DNA of 47,185 nt, taken from positions 1 to 47,185 of the forward strand of contig DVMV01000004.1 in assembly GCA_018714785.1 (NCBI GenBank), in the 5' to 3' direction. Under the pieces are notes generated by a model. That model saw only the letters and a list, made by a program, of their open reading frames with translations, had not been told where the DNA came from and did not search any database. The number at the start of each line of letters is the position of its first letter. Position 1 is the stretch's first letter. This document shows, piece after piece, positions 1 to 8,586 of the stretch. A program made the position numbers and the translations under genes. The DNA is from Candidatus Alloenteromonas pullicola. GTDB lineage: Bacteria > Bacillota_I > Bacilli_A > RFN20 > CAG-826.

Positions 1-425
1 CTTAGCAAAATAAAGTCCGTCAAAGCGAACATGGCGAAGATGGCGCTTCTGGGCATGAATAGGTTGATTGAATCGTATATTTCAAGCGTCACCGGGTCGA
101 GGTTGTTGGCGTTAGGCGAATTAAGCGCCGTCTTGACCATCGAGGAGTATTCGCCAATGCAGGAGAATGAGAGGAGCGCGACTATACCAATGACTAGCTT
201 TAGGATGTTTCTGCTTGTCTTGTGACGCAGGAAAATGGATAGGGGAACGACCAGGTAGGCGGATATCTTGCATAGCTCGGTGACGACGAGCAATGCCGAG
301 AAGTCGACCATGTGGGAGTAGATATGGTACATGTTGAAGCTCAGGCTCTGCAGCACCCCAAGCAAGAGGAAAGCGCCAGACAGGCAATAGCCCACCATGG
401 TCAAAAATCGCTTCTCGCCAACCAT
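1..425 (-). CDS. Partial multi-TM membrane protein (C-terminus beyond window start)
   Basis: Reverse-strand translation MVGEKRFLTMVGYCLSGAFLLLGVLQSLSFNMYHIYSHMVDFSALLVVTELCKISAYLVVPLSIFLRHK... is open to base 1; hydrophobic segments; absent from ORF track because it runs off the edge. Confidence 0.6.
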   Translation of the reverse strand, partial: MVGEKRFLTMVGYCLSGAFLLLGVLQSLSFNMYHIYSHMVDFSALLVVTELCKISAYLVVPLSIFLRHKTSRNILKLVIGIVALLSFSCIGEYSSMVKTALNSPNANNLDPVTLEIYDSINLFMPRSAIFAMFALTDFILL

Positions 426-433
426 ACTTCCGC

Positions 434-2128
434 CTATAGCTCTTCTATCAGGAATCCGTTCTCCCCCAAGACGCCGGATTGGTAATTCGAGCAAAGCAGC
501 GGGTAGGCGATTATGCCTTTTTCCTTGTTTTCCGCGTTGATGGTCAAACGGTACCCATGCCCATGGTGGAGCCGCTCGACGATGAGCATCCCATCCTGCT
601 CGTAGCAGTGGAAATGCCGGTCGGCCCCGATGGACTTCCTTATTCCGATGAGTCGCTTGACCATGTCCGTGTGCCGGCTTCCCTGCTTGGCCTTATCCCA
701 TGGGAAGCAGCGGCGGCAATCGGGGTCGTCCCCGCCTTCCATCGGGATCTCGGTCCCATAGTAGAGGCAGCTCATCCCCGGCACGAAGAACAGCAGGGCA
801 ATGGAGGCCTCTAGGGCCAACTCGTCTTTTCCGCAGAGGTTGAGGTAGCGGGCGGTGTCGTGGGAATCAAGCAGGTTAAGGCAGGCGCATAGGTTTTCGT
901 AGCGGTAGGTCGTGAATAGGTAGTTGAGCCGCTCGGCGGTCTTCTTGGCGTCGTTTTTCTTGCTGGCCAGATAGTCTGATATGGCGTATTTGACCGGGTA
1001 GTTCATGACCCCGTCGAATTCGTCTCCGTTGAGGAAGGAATGGGCGTTGTGCCAGTGCTCGCCGATGATAATCGCTTCGGGGTGCTTGGCCTTGATCCGG
1101 GAACGGAACTCGCGCCAGAAAGGATGGGAAACCTCATCGGCGACGTCCAATCTCCATCCGTCGATTCCGAGGTCTAGGTAATGCAGCGCAACGCCAATCA
1201 AATATTCCTTGCAGCTTGGGGAAAGCACGTTCAGCTTCGGCATATACCTGGCGATGGAGAAGGTTTGGTAGTTCTTGCGCTCGACGTCTATTTTGTCGCC
1301 GTCAACGAAAAACCAATCCCAATACTTTGATTCCTTCCCGTTCCTCAAGGCGTCTTGGAACTGCGTCGACCGATAGGATATGTGGTTGAAGACCGCGTCG
1401 AGCACTATCTTGATCCCGTGCTCATGGGCTTTTTCTATGAGGTTCTTCAAGTCTTCCTCGGTGCCGAACTGCGGGTCGATCTGCATATAGTCGAGCGTGT
1501 CGTATTTGTGGTTGCTGTTGGAGCGGAATATGGGGGTAAGGTAGATGGCGTTTATGCCAAGCTCGTTAAGATATTCGATCGAATCGGATATCCCCTTTAG
1601 GTCTCCCCCGGCGAAGCTGTCGCGCTTGGGCTCGCCGCCCCAAGGCAGGTTGATGTAGCTCTTGTCCTTGGCGTCGTTCCCGATTCGGAACCGATCGGGG
1701 AATATCTGATAGAAGACGGCCTCTTTTGCCCAGGCCGGCACCTTGGAAATGTCCTCGTCGTGGACCGAGGAGAACTCGAAGTAATCGACCTCGGCCTTCT
1801 GCAGGTCGTAGGTCTCGGTGAGCCCTTCCTCGGAATAGAAGTAGGTCTTGCCGCCATTATGGATCTCGAAGACATAGCCGACTCGGTTGTCGGTGAGCTT
1901 GGCCACTACCTCGAAATAGGCAAACAGGCCATCGACCCGTTCCAGAGGCATCCGCATCCTGGACTTTGTGTGGTTGAGGAAGAACTTATTCCCATAGATG
2001 ACGTAGACCTCGGAATCGCGGTCCTCCTTTCCCAGGCGAAGCCTGAAAAAGAAGCGACCTCCCACCATCGGGTAGGAATACGGGGACTCGCTTAAGTGAT
2101 ATATAGCCGATTCGTTCATAACAATCAT
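434..2128 (-). CDS. GH13 alpha-amylase family protein (neopullulanase/cyclomaltodextrinase-like)
   Basis: 564 aa with GH13 motifs DAVFNH, GWRLDVADEV, GEHWHNA, LDSHDTARYL and an N-terminal beta-rich domain. Start could be 2119 (MNESAIYH). Confidence 0.93.
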   Translation of the reverse strand: MIVMNESAIYHLSESPYSYPMVGGRFFFRLRLGKEDRDSEVYVIYGNKFFLNHTKSRMRMPLERVDGLFAYFEVVAKLTDNRVGYVFEIHNGGKTYFYSEEGLTETYDLQKAEVDYFEFSSVHDEDISKVPAWAKEAVFYQIFPDRFRIGNDAKDKSYINLPWGGEPKRDSFAGGDLKGISDSIEYLNELGINAIYLTPIFRSNSNHKYDTLDYMQIDPQFGTEEDLKNLIEKAHEHGIKIVLDAVFNHISYRSTQFQDALRNGKESKYWDWFFVDGDKIDVERKNYQTFSIARYMPKLNVLSPSCKEYLIGVALHYLDLGIDGWRLDVADEVSHPFWREFRSRIKAKHPEAIIIGEHWHNAHSFLNGDEFDGVMNYPVKYAISDYLASKKNDAKKTAERLNYLFTTYRYENLCACLNLLDSHDTARYLNLCGKDELALEASIALLFFVPGMSCLYYGTEIPMEGGDDPDCRRCFPWDKAKQGSRHTDMVKRLIGIRKSIGADRHFHCYEQDGMLIVERLHHGHGYRLTINAENKEKGIIAYPLLCSNYQSGVLGENGFLIEEL

Positions 2129-2293
2129 TTAATTACATATTTTGCATAAAAGGAAGCGGCAGGGCGCAAGTCGTGTAACCTTTTTCAAAAATAATCTTTT
2201 AAAAATGATTATCGTTGACTCTTGCGCGAATCTTCAAAAAATAGTTTCCTTTTTCCGTAAGGGAACTAAAATTCGTCACATGGAGGGACATCT

Positions 2294-3373
2294 ATGAAGT
2301 TTTCCAAACCTATTATGGCGTTGTCGTGCGCACTTCTGTTGGCCGGCTGCGCCGATCCAGCAACCACGGGAACCACCGGTACATCCGAGGCCGATTCCAC
2401 TATTTCGACGCCGTCCGACACGGAAACCAATCCGGGCTCCTCGGATGCCGGTTCGGCCGGCACGATGACTTTGGCCGAGCTTCTCGCCGCGCTAGAGCCT
2501 GAGAACTACACCGCCAAGGTAACGATCCTCTCGGGCGCCGCGATATACGGGACCACCACCGACATTTCGCTCAGCAAGGACGAGTTTATATATCTGCTCA
2601 GCGAGGACGAAGGATATTATTACGGGCCGGTCGAGCAGGGGACCGCCGCCATGCTGTTCAGCGGCTCCGACATCCTCGACGCCCAGCTGCTCTCCCCGGC
2701 TAAGGTCACCCCGTGGAACTTCGTATACACCGTTCTCGACATTATCGGCGACGGGTCCGACTGGACCTTGGAATCCGGCGGCGAATACGCCGCCGATGAG
2801 GCCTCGGACTCCGCGATGATGGCGATTGCCTATGCCGGATATGATTACGAGGCTTACGAATGCTATGCCCCAACCCTGACCATCGCCGAGGACGGCGCCA
2901 ATTTGAACTACGGCATTGGATACGACGGCGAGTCCGTGATGACGGTCGACATCGATATCACCAACATCGGCACCACCGAGTACGATTGCCCGGCAGATCT
3001 CGACTACACCTTCACCGCCCCGACCGAATGGGGCGAAACCGTCGATAACTATGCTCCGGCCCTGGGGCTCGATTTCCCGACCGGGGCCTTCGGGGTTGGC
3101 TACTATGCCACCGTCGATGAATACTACGGCGTCGTTTCCATCACCGATCCGACCGCTGACTTCGATGCGTTCAAGGCTGCCATCGACCCGATACTTGAGG
3201 GGGCGGGGTATGAGATCGACGAGGAATATTCCTCCGATGGCTACTACTCCTGGTACAGCGACTCCGTCTACTTCGATTATTACTATTACACCGCCGAAGA
3301 GACCGGCGTGCCCGACATCTATCCGCAGGGCGTCCTATACGTCGACATCCTGGACATGTCTTCCTATTATTAA
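2294..3373 (+). CDS. Secreted lipoprotein, acidic, Tyr-rich C-terminus, unknown function
   Basis: Signal peptide and lipobox MKFSKPIMALSCALLLAGC; SD ggaggg upstream. Confidence 0.85.
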   Translation: MKFSKPIMALSCALLLAGCADPATTGTTGTSEADSTISTPSDTETNPGSSDAGSAGTMTLAELLAALEPENYTAKVTILSGAAIYGTTTDISLSKDEFIYLLSEDEGYYYGPVEQGTAAMLFSGSDILDAQLLSPAKVTPWNFVYTVLDIIGDGSDWTLESGGEYAADEASDSAMMAIAYAGYDYEAYECYAPTLTIAEDGANLNYGIGYDGESVMTVDIDITNIGTTEYDCPADLDYTFTAPTEWGETVDNYAPALGLDFPTGAFGVGYYATVDEYYGVVSITDPTADFDAFKAAIDPILEGAGYEIDEEYSSDGYYSWYSDSVYFDYYYYTAEETGVPDIYPQGVLYVDILDMSSYY

Positions 3374-3393
3374 GCCGATTCTTAAAAAACAGA

Positions 3394-3419
3394 GGCCCGT
3401 TTTGCGGGCCTTTTCCTTT
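3394..3419 (+). terminator. Intrinsic terminator after lipoprotein gene
   Basis: GGCCCG-ttttg-CGGGCC followed by ttttccttt. Confidence 0.8.
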
Positions 3420-3477
3420 ATGTTCTCAGGTAAACTTGCAAATTTTCCTTTTTTGAGATTAATTATTGGTGAGGGAA

Positions 3478-3900
3478 ATGAGAAAAAGCATCGACAACTT
3501 TTGCTTCCCGGGGGCACTGACTCTCTCGCTTTTCGCGTTCTGCTGCCTGCTGCTCCCGTTCGATTCCGGCTTCTCGCTGCCCGGCTTCTCGCTGTTCTAC
3601 ACCAGCCGGGAAATGGAGGCCATTTTCCTTTTCTATGCGGTCATCGCCACCCAGGTGCTAAACTTCCTCGTCGGACTGTTCGGGTGCAAGTTCCCATCAT
3701 TCTCGCTTAAGATCGTCCTGCTTTGCTCCAGCGTCCTTTCCGCCGTCTTCCTGGCGGGGCTCATGAGCTTTGGGGTCTATGGAATCGGGGCCTGCGTGCT
3801 GCTCGCCATTTCCATCTGCATCCTTGGCATCTGCATCTGCGACATCCGATCCCATTACTATTCCGGCATCGTCTCCGGGCGGAGCAATTACCGCCGCTGA
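3478..3900 (+). CDS. Small multi-TM membrane protein, unknown function
   Basis: ATG at 3478 with gaggga SD; MRKSIDNFCFPGALTLSLFAFCCLLLPFD... several hydrophobic helices; candidate promoter TTGCAA (3436) / TAATTA. Confidence 0.6.
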   Translation: MRKSIDNFCFPGALTLSLFAFCCLLLPFDSGFSLPGFSLFYTSREMEAIFLFYAVIATQVLNFLVGLFGCKFPSFSLKIVLLCSSVLSAVFLAGLMSFGVYGIGACVLLAISICILGICICDIRSHYYSGIVSGRSNYRR

Positions 3901-4641
3901 GCCTTTCTTCGTTATCCTGTTGGCAATTTTGTTTATTATTCTGAGGAAGAACGCCTCGATCTTTTCGGCGTATATGTAGCAGACCACGAAGGCCGCGATG
4001 GCCGCGATCCCCAACACGACCAGGACCGGTATCCCCCATCCGGAGTATGGTATCAGCTCCCCGGACATCAGCAGCACGTTGGACCCAATCTGTATGGCTC
4101 TGGTCAATAGCTGCATCCAGAGGAAGTTGGCGAACTTCATCTTGGTGAGCCCCGCGATCGAGCAGACGAGATCATCCGGGAAGAAGGGAAAGAGGAAGAT
4201 GAAGAATATGACGACGTTCTCCTTCTTTTTTATCTTGTCGAGCCATTTGTCGACGATTGCCTTGTCCCCGGCGATGAAGTTCACGAAAGGGCGGCCAAGC
4301 CACCTGCCCAAGTAAAACGCCAATATCGAGCCGGCGATCACGCCTGTATATCCATATAGGAAGGCCAAGCCTCCCCCGAAGGCGTAGGCGCCGGCGATTA
4401 TCACCGCGGCGCTGGGGAGGGGGATGAAGCTGACCTGCAGGAAGCAGAAGGCGATGAACACCAAAGGGCCGATCGCCCCAAAGGAGGCGATGTATTGCTG
4501 CATGGCCTCCCTATCCTTCAGCTTATCCCAGCCGATGGCCTTATAGGCAAAATAAAGCGCGACCCCAATCAGGGCCAGCACCGCGAGCACCAGCAAAAGC
4601 CGAAGCGCCACCCCCAGTATGCGCTTGGCCTTATCGCTCAT
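3697..4641 (-). CDS. TVP38/TMEM64 (DedA/SNARE-associated Golgi) family membrane protein
   Basis: 314 aa; IGPLVFIAFCFLQVSFIPLPSAAVIIAGAYAFGG...FFPDDLVCSIAGLTKMKFANFL typical of VTT domain; charged C-terminal tail. Confidence 0.85.
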   Translation of the reverse strand: MSDKAKRILGVALRLLLVLAVLALIGVALYFAYKAIGWDKLKDREAMQQYIASFGAIGPLVFIAFCFLQVSFIPLPSAAVIIAGAYAFGGGLAFLYGYTGVIAGSILAFYLGRWLGRPFVNFIAGDKAIVDKWLDKIKKKENVVIFFIFLFPFFPDDLVCSIAGLTKMKFANFLWMQLLTRAIQIGSNVLLMSGELIPYSGWGIPVLVVLGIAAIAAFVVCYIYAEKIEAFFLRIINKIANRITKKGSAAVIAPPGDDAGIVMGSDVADADAKDADGNGEQHAGPDSIDPKAHEPRQEDGGKDAGAKQDDLKRE

Positions 4642-5153
4642 TTTCCTTCGGGGACGTCGATTTCCGTCACGTCGTCGGGATAGAGGACATTGACGTCCTC
4701 AGGGCGTATATCCCCGTCGTTGACGGCTTGCGATAGCGGCAGCTTGAAATAGTTGGCCTTGGCCCGGTCGAGCATGTTGCCCTTGCTGTCGTATAGGGTT
4801 GCGACCCCATCGAAGGTCAGATGGGTCGACTTGGTAATCTTGCCAACGCATAGGAGCGGTTCGTCGTAAGGGCAGGGCTTGTGGTATTCGACCTCGATCT
4901 TCATCGTCACGCCCCAAGTGCCCGGCTCCTTGCACCAGATGGCCCGCCCGATGGTCTCGTCGAGAATGGCGCAGATCATCCCGCCGTGGACCCGGTTGGG
5001 GTAGGATTGGTTCATCTTGTTGAAGTGGAACAGCGCGACGCAGGAATCGTCCTCCATCGAGTAGAACTGGGCGTGGAGCCCATCCGGGTTGTCCATCCCG
5101 CAGACAACGCAGTCGTGGGAGCCGGTTTGCTTAGCTTTTACTTTGAGTTTCAT
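4638..5153 (-). CDS. PaaI-like hotdog-fold thioesterase
   Basis: NRVHGGMICAILDETIGRAIW motif; ATG at 5153 (track start 5171 is an upstream GTG); 4-nt overlap with next gene. Confidence 0.8.
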   Translation of the reverse strand: MKLKVKAKQTGSHDCVVCGMDNPDGLHAQFYSMEDDSCVALFHFNKMNQSYPNRVHGGMICAILDETIGRAIWCKEPGTWGVTMKIEVEYHKPCPYDEPLLCVGKITKSTHLTFDGVATLYDSKGNMLDRAKANYFKLPLSQAVNDGDIRPEDVNVLYPDDVTEIDVPEGK

Positions 5154-5231
5154 CTTATTGCCTCGTACCACATTCTACGCCGTTGAGCCCATCAAGTACT
5201 CCGCCAACTTTTCCGATGGTATACTGCTCCT

Positions 5232-6506
5232 ATGCAGCAGCCATTGGCCTTCCGCGTCCGGCCCAAGACGCTAGATGAGGTGATAGGGCAAGCCGACTTG
5301 GTCGGCGAGGGAAGCTTCCTTCGCCGCTCGGTGGAGGAGAAAGCCCCCTTCTCGATGATCTTCTTCGGACCTCCGGGGACCGGGAAGACAACCATCGCCG
5401 AGGCCTACGCCAGATCGCTTGGGATCCATGCGATATTGCTAAACGCGGTAACCTCCTCGAAGAAGGACCTAGAGGCGGCTTTCGAGCAGACCAAGATATG
5501 GAACAGCTCGATACTCATCGTCGATGAGATCCATCGCCTGGACAAGACCAAGCAGGACTATTTGCTGCCGCACGTCGAGAACGGGACCTTCTTCCTGATC
5601 GGGGCGACCACGACGAACCCATATATATCGCTATCGAGGGCCATCAGGAGCCGGTGTCGCCTGCTTGAGGTCAAGCCTCTGAGCGAGGACGATGTGGTCA
5701 AAGGGCTAGCCCGCGCCGCCTTGTTGCCCGATGGGCTGAATGGGAAAAGCGAGTTCCGCGACGATGCCTACCGCTTCATCGCCCGGCTTTCCGGCGGGGA
5801 CATGCGGTTCGCCCTAAACCTACTAGAGGAAGCCTCCGTCCAATATGGGAAGGGCCCGATTGGGGAGAAGGAGGTGTCCGCGATCGAGAGCGTCCCAAAC
5901 TACGCGATGGACAAAGACGAAGAGGAGCATTATGACTCGGTGTCCGCGCTGCAGAAATCCATACGCGGCAAAGACGTCGACGCCGCTTTGTATTATTTGG
6001 CCAGGCTATGCATCGCCGGCGACCTCGACTCAATCAAGCGGCGGCTATTGGTCACCGCCTATGAGGATATAGGCTTGGGCAACCCCAACGCGGTCATGCG
6101 CGCCCAGCTCGCCATAATGGCCGCCGAGCAGGTTGGCTTCCCCGAGGCCATAATCCCCTTGGGCGATGCGGTGGTGGACCTTTGCCTCTCCCCGCATTCG
6201 AAATCCGGATGCCAGTCGATCCAGGCGGCGATGGACTTCGCCTCGAAGCGGCCTTTCCAAGTCCAGGATTACCTCAAGCTCACACCGGTCAACATGAAGG
6301 AAGAGGACAAATACCCGTATGACCGGCCCGATATATGGGAGAGGATACAGTACCTGCCCGACTTCTATGCCAACGAGCGTTTCTACAAACCATGGCAATC
6401 CGGGCAATACGAGAAGGCTTTGCTCGCCAATTACGAGAGGCTATTGAAGCAGGGGAGGAGCAACAACCTCGCCGAGCTGAAGAAGAAAAAGCCTGAAGGA
6501 AAGTGA
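5232..6506 (+). CDS. rarA: Replication-associated recombination protein A (AAA+ ATPase, MgsA/RarA)
   Basis: RPKTLDEVIGQADLVGEG, Walker A GPPGTGKTT, VDEIHRLDKTKQDYLLPHVENGTFFLIGATTTNP. Confidence 0.95.
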   Translation: MQQPLAFRVRPKTLDEVIGQADLVGEGSFLRRSVEEKAPFSMIFFGPPGTGKTTIAEAYARSLGIHAILLNAVTSSKKDLEAAFEQTKIWNSSILIVDEIHRLDKTKQDYLLPHVENGTFFLIGATTTNPYISLSRAIRSRCRLLEVKPLSEDDVVKGLARAALLPDGLNGKSEFRDDAYRFIARLSGGDMRFALNLLEEASVQYGKGPIGEKEVSAIESVPNYAMDKDEEEHYDSVSALQKSIRGKDVDAALYYLARLCIAGDLDSIKRRLLVTAYEDIGLGNPNAVMRAQLAIMAAEQVGFPEAIIPLGDAVVDLCLSPHSKSGCQSIQAAMDFASKRPFQVQDYLKLTPVNMKEEDKYPYDRPDIWERIQYLPDFYANERFYKPWQSGQYEKALLANYERLLKQGRSNNLAELKKKKPEGK

Positions 6507-6565
6507 TTTTCCCCTCTTTGAAAATATATTGAAAATATTGAAACCGCTTTCAAAGGCATATTCCC

Positions 6566-6593
6566 TTGACCCGCCGGCTTTTTCGATTATTAT
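6566..6593 (+). promoter_or_regulatory. Strong sigma-A-type promoter for the 53-aa ORF
   Basis: TTGACC (6566-6571), 16-nt spacer, TATTAT (6588-6593). Confidence 0.75.
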
Positions 6594-6600
6594 CTTACGA

Positions 6601-6617
6601 CCCCCAGAAATTGGGGG
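6601..6617 (+). promoter_or_regulatory. 5'-terminal mRNA hairpin of the small-ORF transcript
   Basis: CCCCC-agaaatt-GGGGG directly at the predicted +1. Confidence 0.6.
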
Positions 6618-6658
6618 TTTAAAAAACGTTAACCCGTGAGAAAAGGAGGTAAGTGGAA

Positions 6659-6820
6659 ATGTTTCAGAAAATGTTGAATTTCTTCGTTTTCGGAGAAGAC
6701 AGGAAAGCTTCCAACCGCAAGCGCAGCAAGAGCGAGAAGCTTCGTTCCTTCGGCGATTCGATCGCCGAGTCCTACGGCATCAATTCCTTTGGTGTCTACG
6801 GCGACGAGCTCAACTTCTAA
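6659..6820 (+). CDS. Small 53-aa protein, unknown function (not in ORF track)
   Basis: AAAAGGAGGT SD then ATG; MFQKMLNFFVFGEDRKASNRKRSKSEKLRSFGDSIAESYGINSFGVYGDELNF stop. Confidence 0.7.
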   Translation: MFQKMLNFFVFGEDRKASNRKRSKSEKLRSFGDSIAESYGINSFGVYGDELNF

Positions 6821-6825
6821 GGTTT

Positions 6826-6873
6826 GGCCCCGATAAGGGGCCTTCCTGAGGGGGAGGGCTCGTTTTCTTTTAC
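6826..6873 (+). terminator. Possible terminator of small-ORF transcript
   Basis: GGCCCC-gataa-GGGGCC followed by a second G/C stem and cgttttctttt. Confidence 0.4.
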
Positions 6874-6926
6874 AAAATATTTGCCTTTTCCCCATAAAAG
6901 TAGATAATTACGAAGCCGATTAATTC

Positions 6927-7011
6927 GCGTCAGTGGCGGAATTGGTATACGCGCATGACTTAGGATCATGTGGGCTCTCCCGTGCAGGTTCAAGTCCTGT
7001 CTGACGCACCA
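6927..7011 (+). tRNA. tRNA-Leu (anticodon TAG)
   Basis: Acceptor GCGTCAG/CTGACGC, anticodon loop CTTAGGA in CATGA/TCATG stem, GGTTCAAGTCC T-arm, long variable arm, encoded CCA; promoter TTGCCT-16-GATAAT upstream. Confidence 0.95.
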
Positions 7012-7021
7012 TTAGGCAAGT

Positions 7022-7046
7022 TCCCGGGCTAGCTCGGGTTTTCTTT
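7022..7046 (+). terminator. Terminator after tRNA-Leu
   Basis: CCCGGGCTAGCTCGGG followed by ttttctttt. Confidence 0.65.
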
Positions 7047-7091
7047 TGCCGTTTTGATGATGGCCGAATATTGGTTTATCATTCATTGGCT

Positions 7092-7856
7092 ATGGAAAAA
7101 GTAACTTTGATCACCGGAGCCGCCTCTGGGCTTGGGCGAGCCTTCGCCACCATCTATAAGTCCCGCGGCCACCATCTGCTGCTCGTCGACAAAGACGAAA
7201 CCGGCCTAAACAAGGCCAAGGAAGAGCTGGGGGAGGGCGTCGACGTATTGCCCGCCGACCTTACCAAGCGCGATGACCTCGAAAAGATCTACTCAACCTG
7301 CCAGGAAGCGGGCTACTTCGTTAACGTGCTCGTCAACTGCGCCGGGTTCGGGGACCGCTGCGACTTCATCGACATGGCCATCGCCAAGCAGCTTGACATG
7401 ACCGAGGTGAACTGCAACGCGCCGCTATACTTGACCCGCGTCTTCCTGCCCGATATGCTCAAAGCCGATGAGGGCCACATCATCAACATATCCTCGATTG
7501 CCGGGTTCTACCCAGGGCCCTATATGTGCACCTACCACGCCACCAAGGGATTTCTCCTGCTTCTTGGCGAGTCGATTTCGTTTGAGCTAAGGAAGACCAA
7601 CGTCCACCTGCTGACCCTCTGCCCGCCGCCGTTCAAGTCCGGGTTCGTCGGCAAGGCCCATAACGACTACACCTTCTCCAAGATTAAGCCGTTATCCTCT
7701 GAATACGTCGCATCCTATGGCGTCAAGATGTCGGACAAGGGCAAGTCGCTCGCCGTCATTGGGTTCAAGAACAAGCTTACCTTGTTCGCCTCGCGCTTCG
7801 TCAGCCGCAAGGTGATTGCCAAGACCAGCGCCAAAACGATGAAGAAGGACATATAA
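7092..7856 (+). CDS. Short-chain dehydrogenase/reductase (SDR) family protein
   Basis: TLITGAASGLGRAFA, NCAGFG, S...YHATKGF catalytic motif; ATG at 7092. Confidence 0.92.
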   Translation: MEKVTLITGAASGLGRAFATIYKSRGHHLLLVDKDETGLNKAKEELGEGVDVLPADLTKRDDLEKIYSTCQEAGYFVNVLVNCAGFGDRCDFIDMAIAKQLDMTEVNCNAPLYLTRVFLPDMLKADEGHIINISSIAGFYPGPYMCTYHATKGFLLLLGESISFELRKTNVHLLTLCPPPFKSGFVGKAHNDYTFSKIKPLSSEYVASYGVKMSDKGKSLAVIGFKNKLTLFASRFVSRKVIAKTSAKTMKKDI

Positions 7857-7906
7857 AACAGGACACCTTGTCCAATCGCCATCAAAATCGGCATCAGTGT
7901 TTATCT

Positions 7907-7944
7907 ACCAAAAACCCGATAAATAGGGGCTTTTGGTGGTTTTT
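7907..7944 (+). terminator. Intrinsic terminator after SDR gene
   Basis: ACCAAAAACCC...GGGGCTTTTGGT then ggttttt. Confidence 0.8.
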
Positions 7945-8011
7945 GCTTTGTGAAGCAGCATATTAGACTACATTTTTGCCAATTTGTCTATTAAACTACA
8001 TATGTACAGAA

Positions 8012-8545
8012 ATGCAGGATAGGAGAACCTCCAAAACCAGGGCCCGGATCAAGGATGCGGTCCTGAAGATCCTCCGTCACAAATCGATTGCTGACATATC
8101 GGTGACGGACGTTTGCAAGAGCGTGGACATCTCGCGCTCGACTTTCTACCTGCACTTCGACAATATCTCCGAGGTCGTCTACCAAGCCGAGGACGGCGTG
8201 ATCGAGGACCTGCGCTCGATCATGATGGCCAACATCTCCTCAAGCTCCGCGGTCGTCTACCACATAGGCGTATACATCAGGAAGAACGCCGAGGCGCTGT
8301 CGACGATTCTCAACGCCACCGAATCCCACTTCGTCAACAAGATAGTGAGGGAGATCGAGCCGGTTCTGCTCTCCCTGAGCGATTTCTGCAGCAACCAGAA
8401 GATGACCCGGTACTTCGTCACCTTCCTGGTATACGGATGCGTCGGCATGTTCAGAAGATGGGTCGGCGAAGGGCGCGACATCACCTCATCCCAGCTCATC
8501 GAGACCTTCATCCAGTACTTCAAAACCTTCTCGAAGGAGCCTTAG
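8012..8545 (+). CDS. TetR/AcrR family transcriptional regulator
   Basis: N-terminal HTH RTSKTRARIKDAVLKILRHKSIADISVTDVCKSVDISRSTFYLHFDNISEVV; ATG at 8012. Confidence 0.9.
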   Translation: MQDRRTSKTRARIKDAVLKILRHKSIADISVTDVCKSVDISRSTFYLHFDNISEVVYQAEDGVIEDLRSIMMANISSSSAVVYHIGVYIRKNAEALSTILNATESHFVNKIVREIEPVLLSLSDFCSNQKMTRYFVTFLVYGCVGMFRRWVGEGRDITSSQLIETFIQYFKTFSKEP

Positions 8546-8586
8546 CGGCTTCATTCCCTTAGCCTAATAGGCTAAAATAGCAGCCG

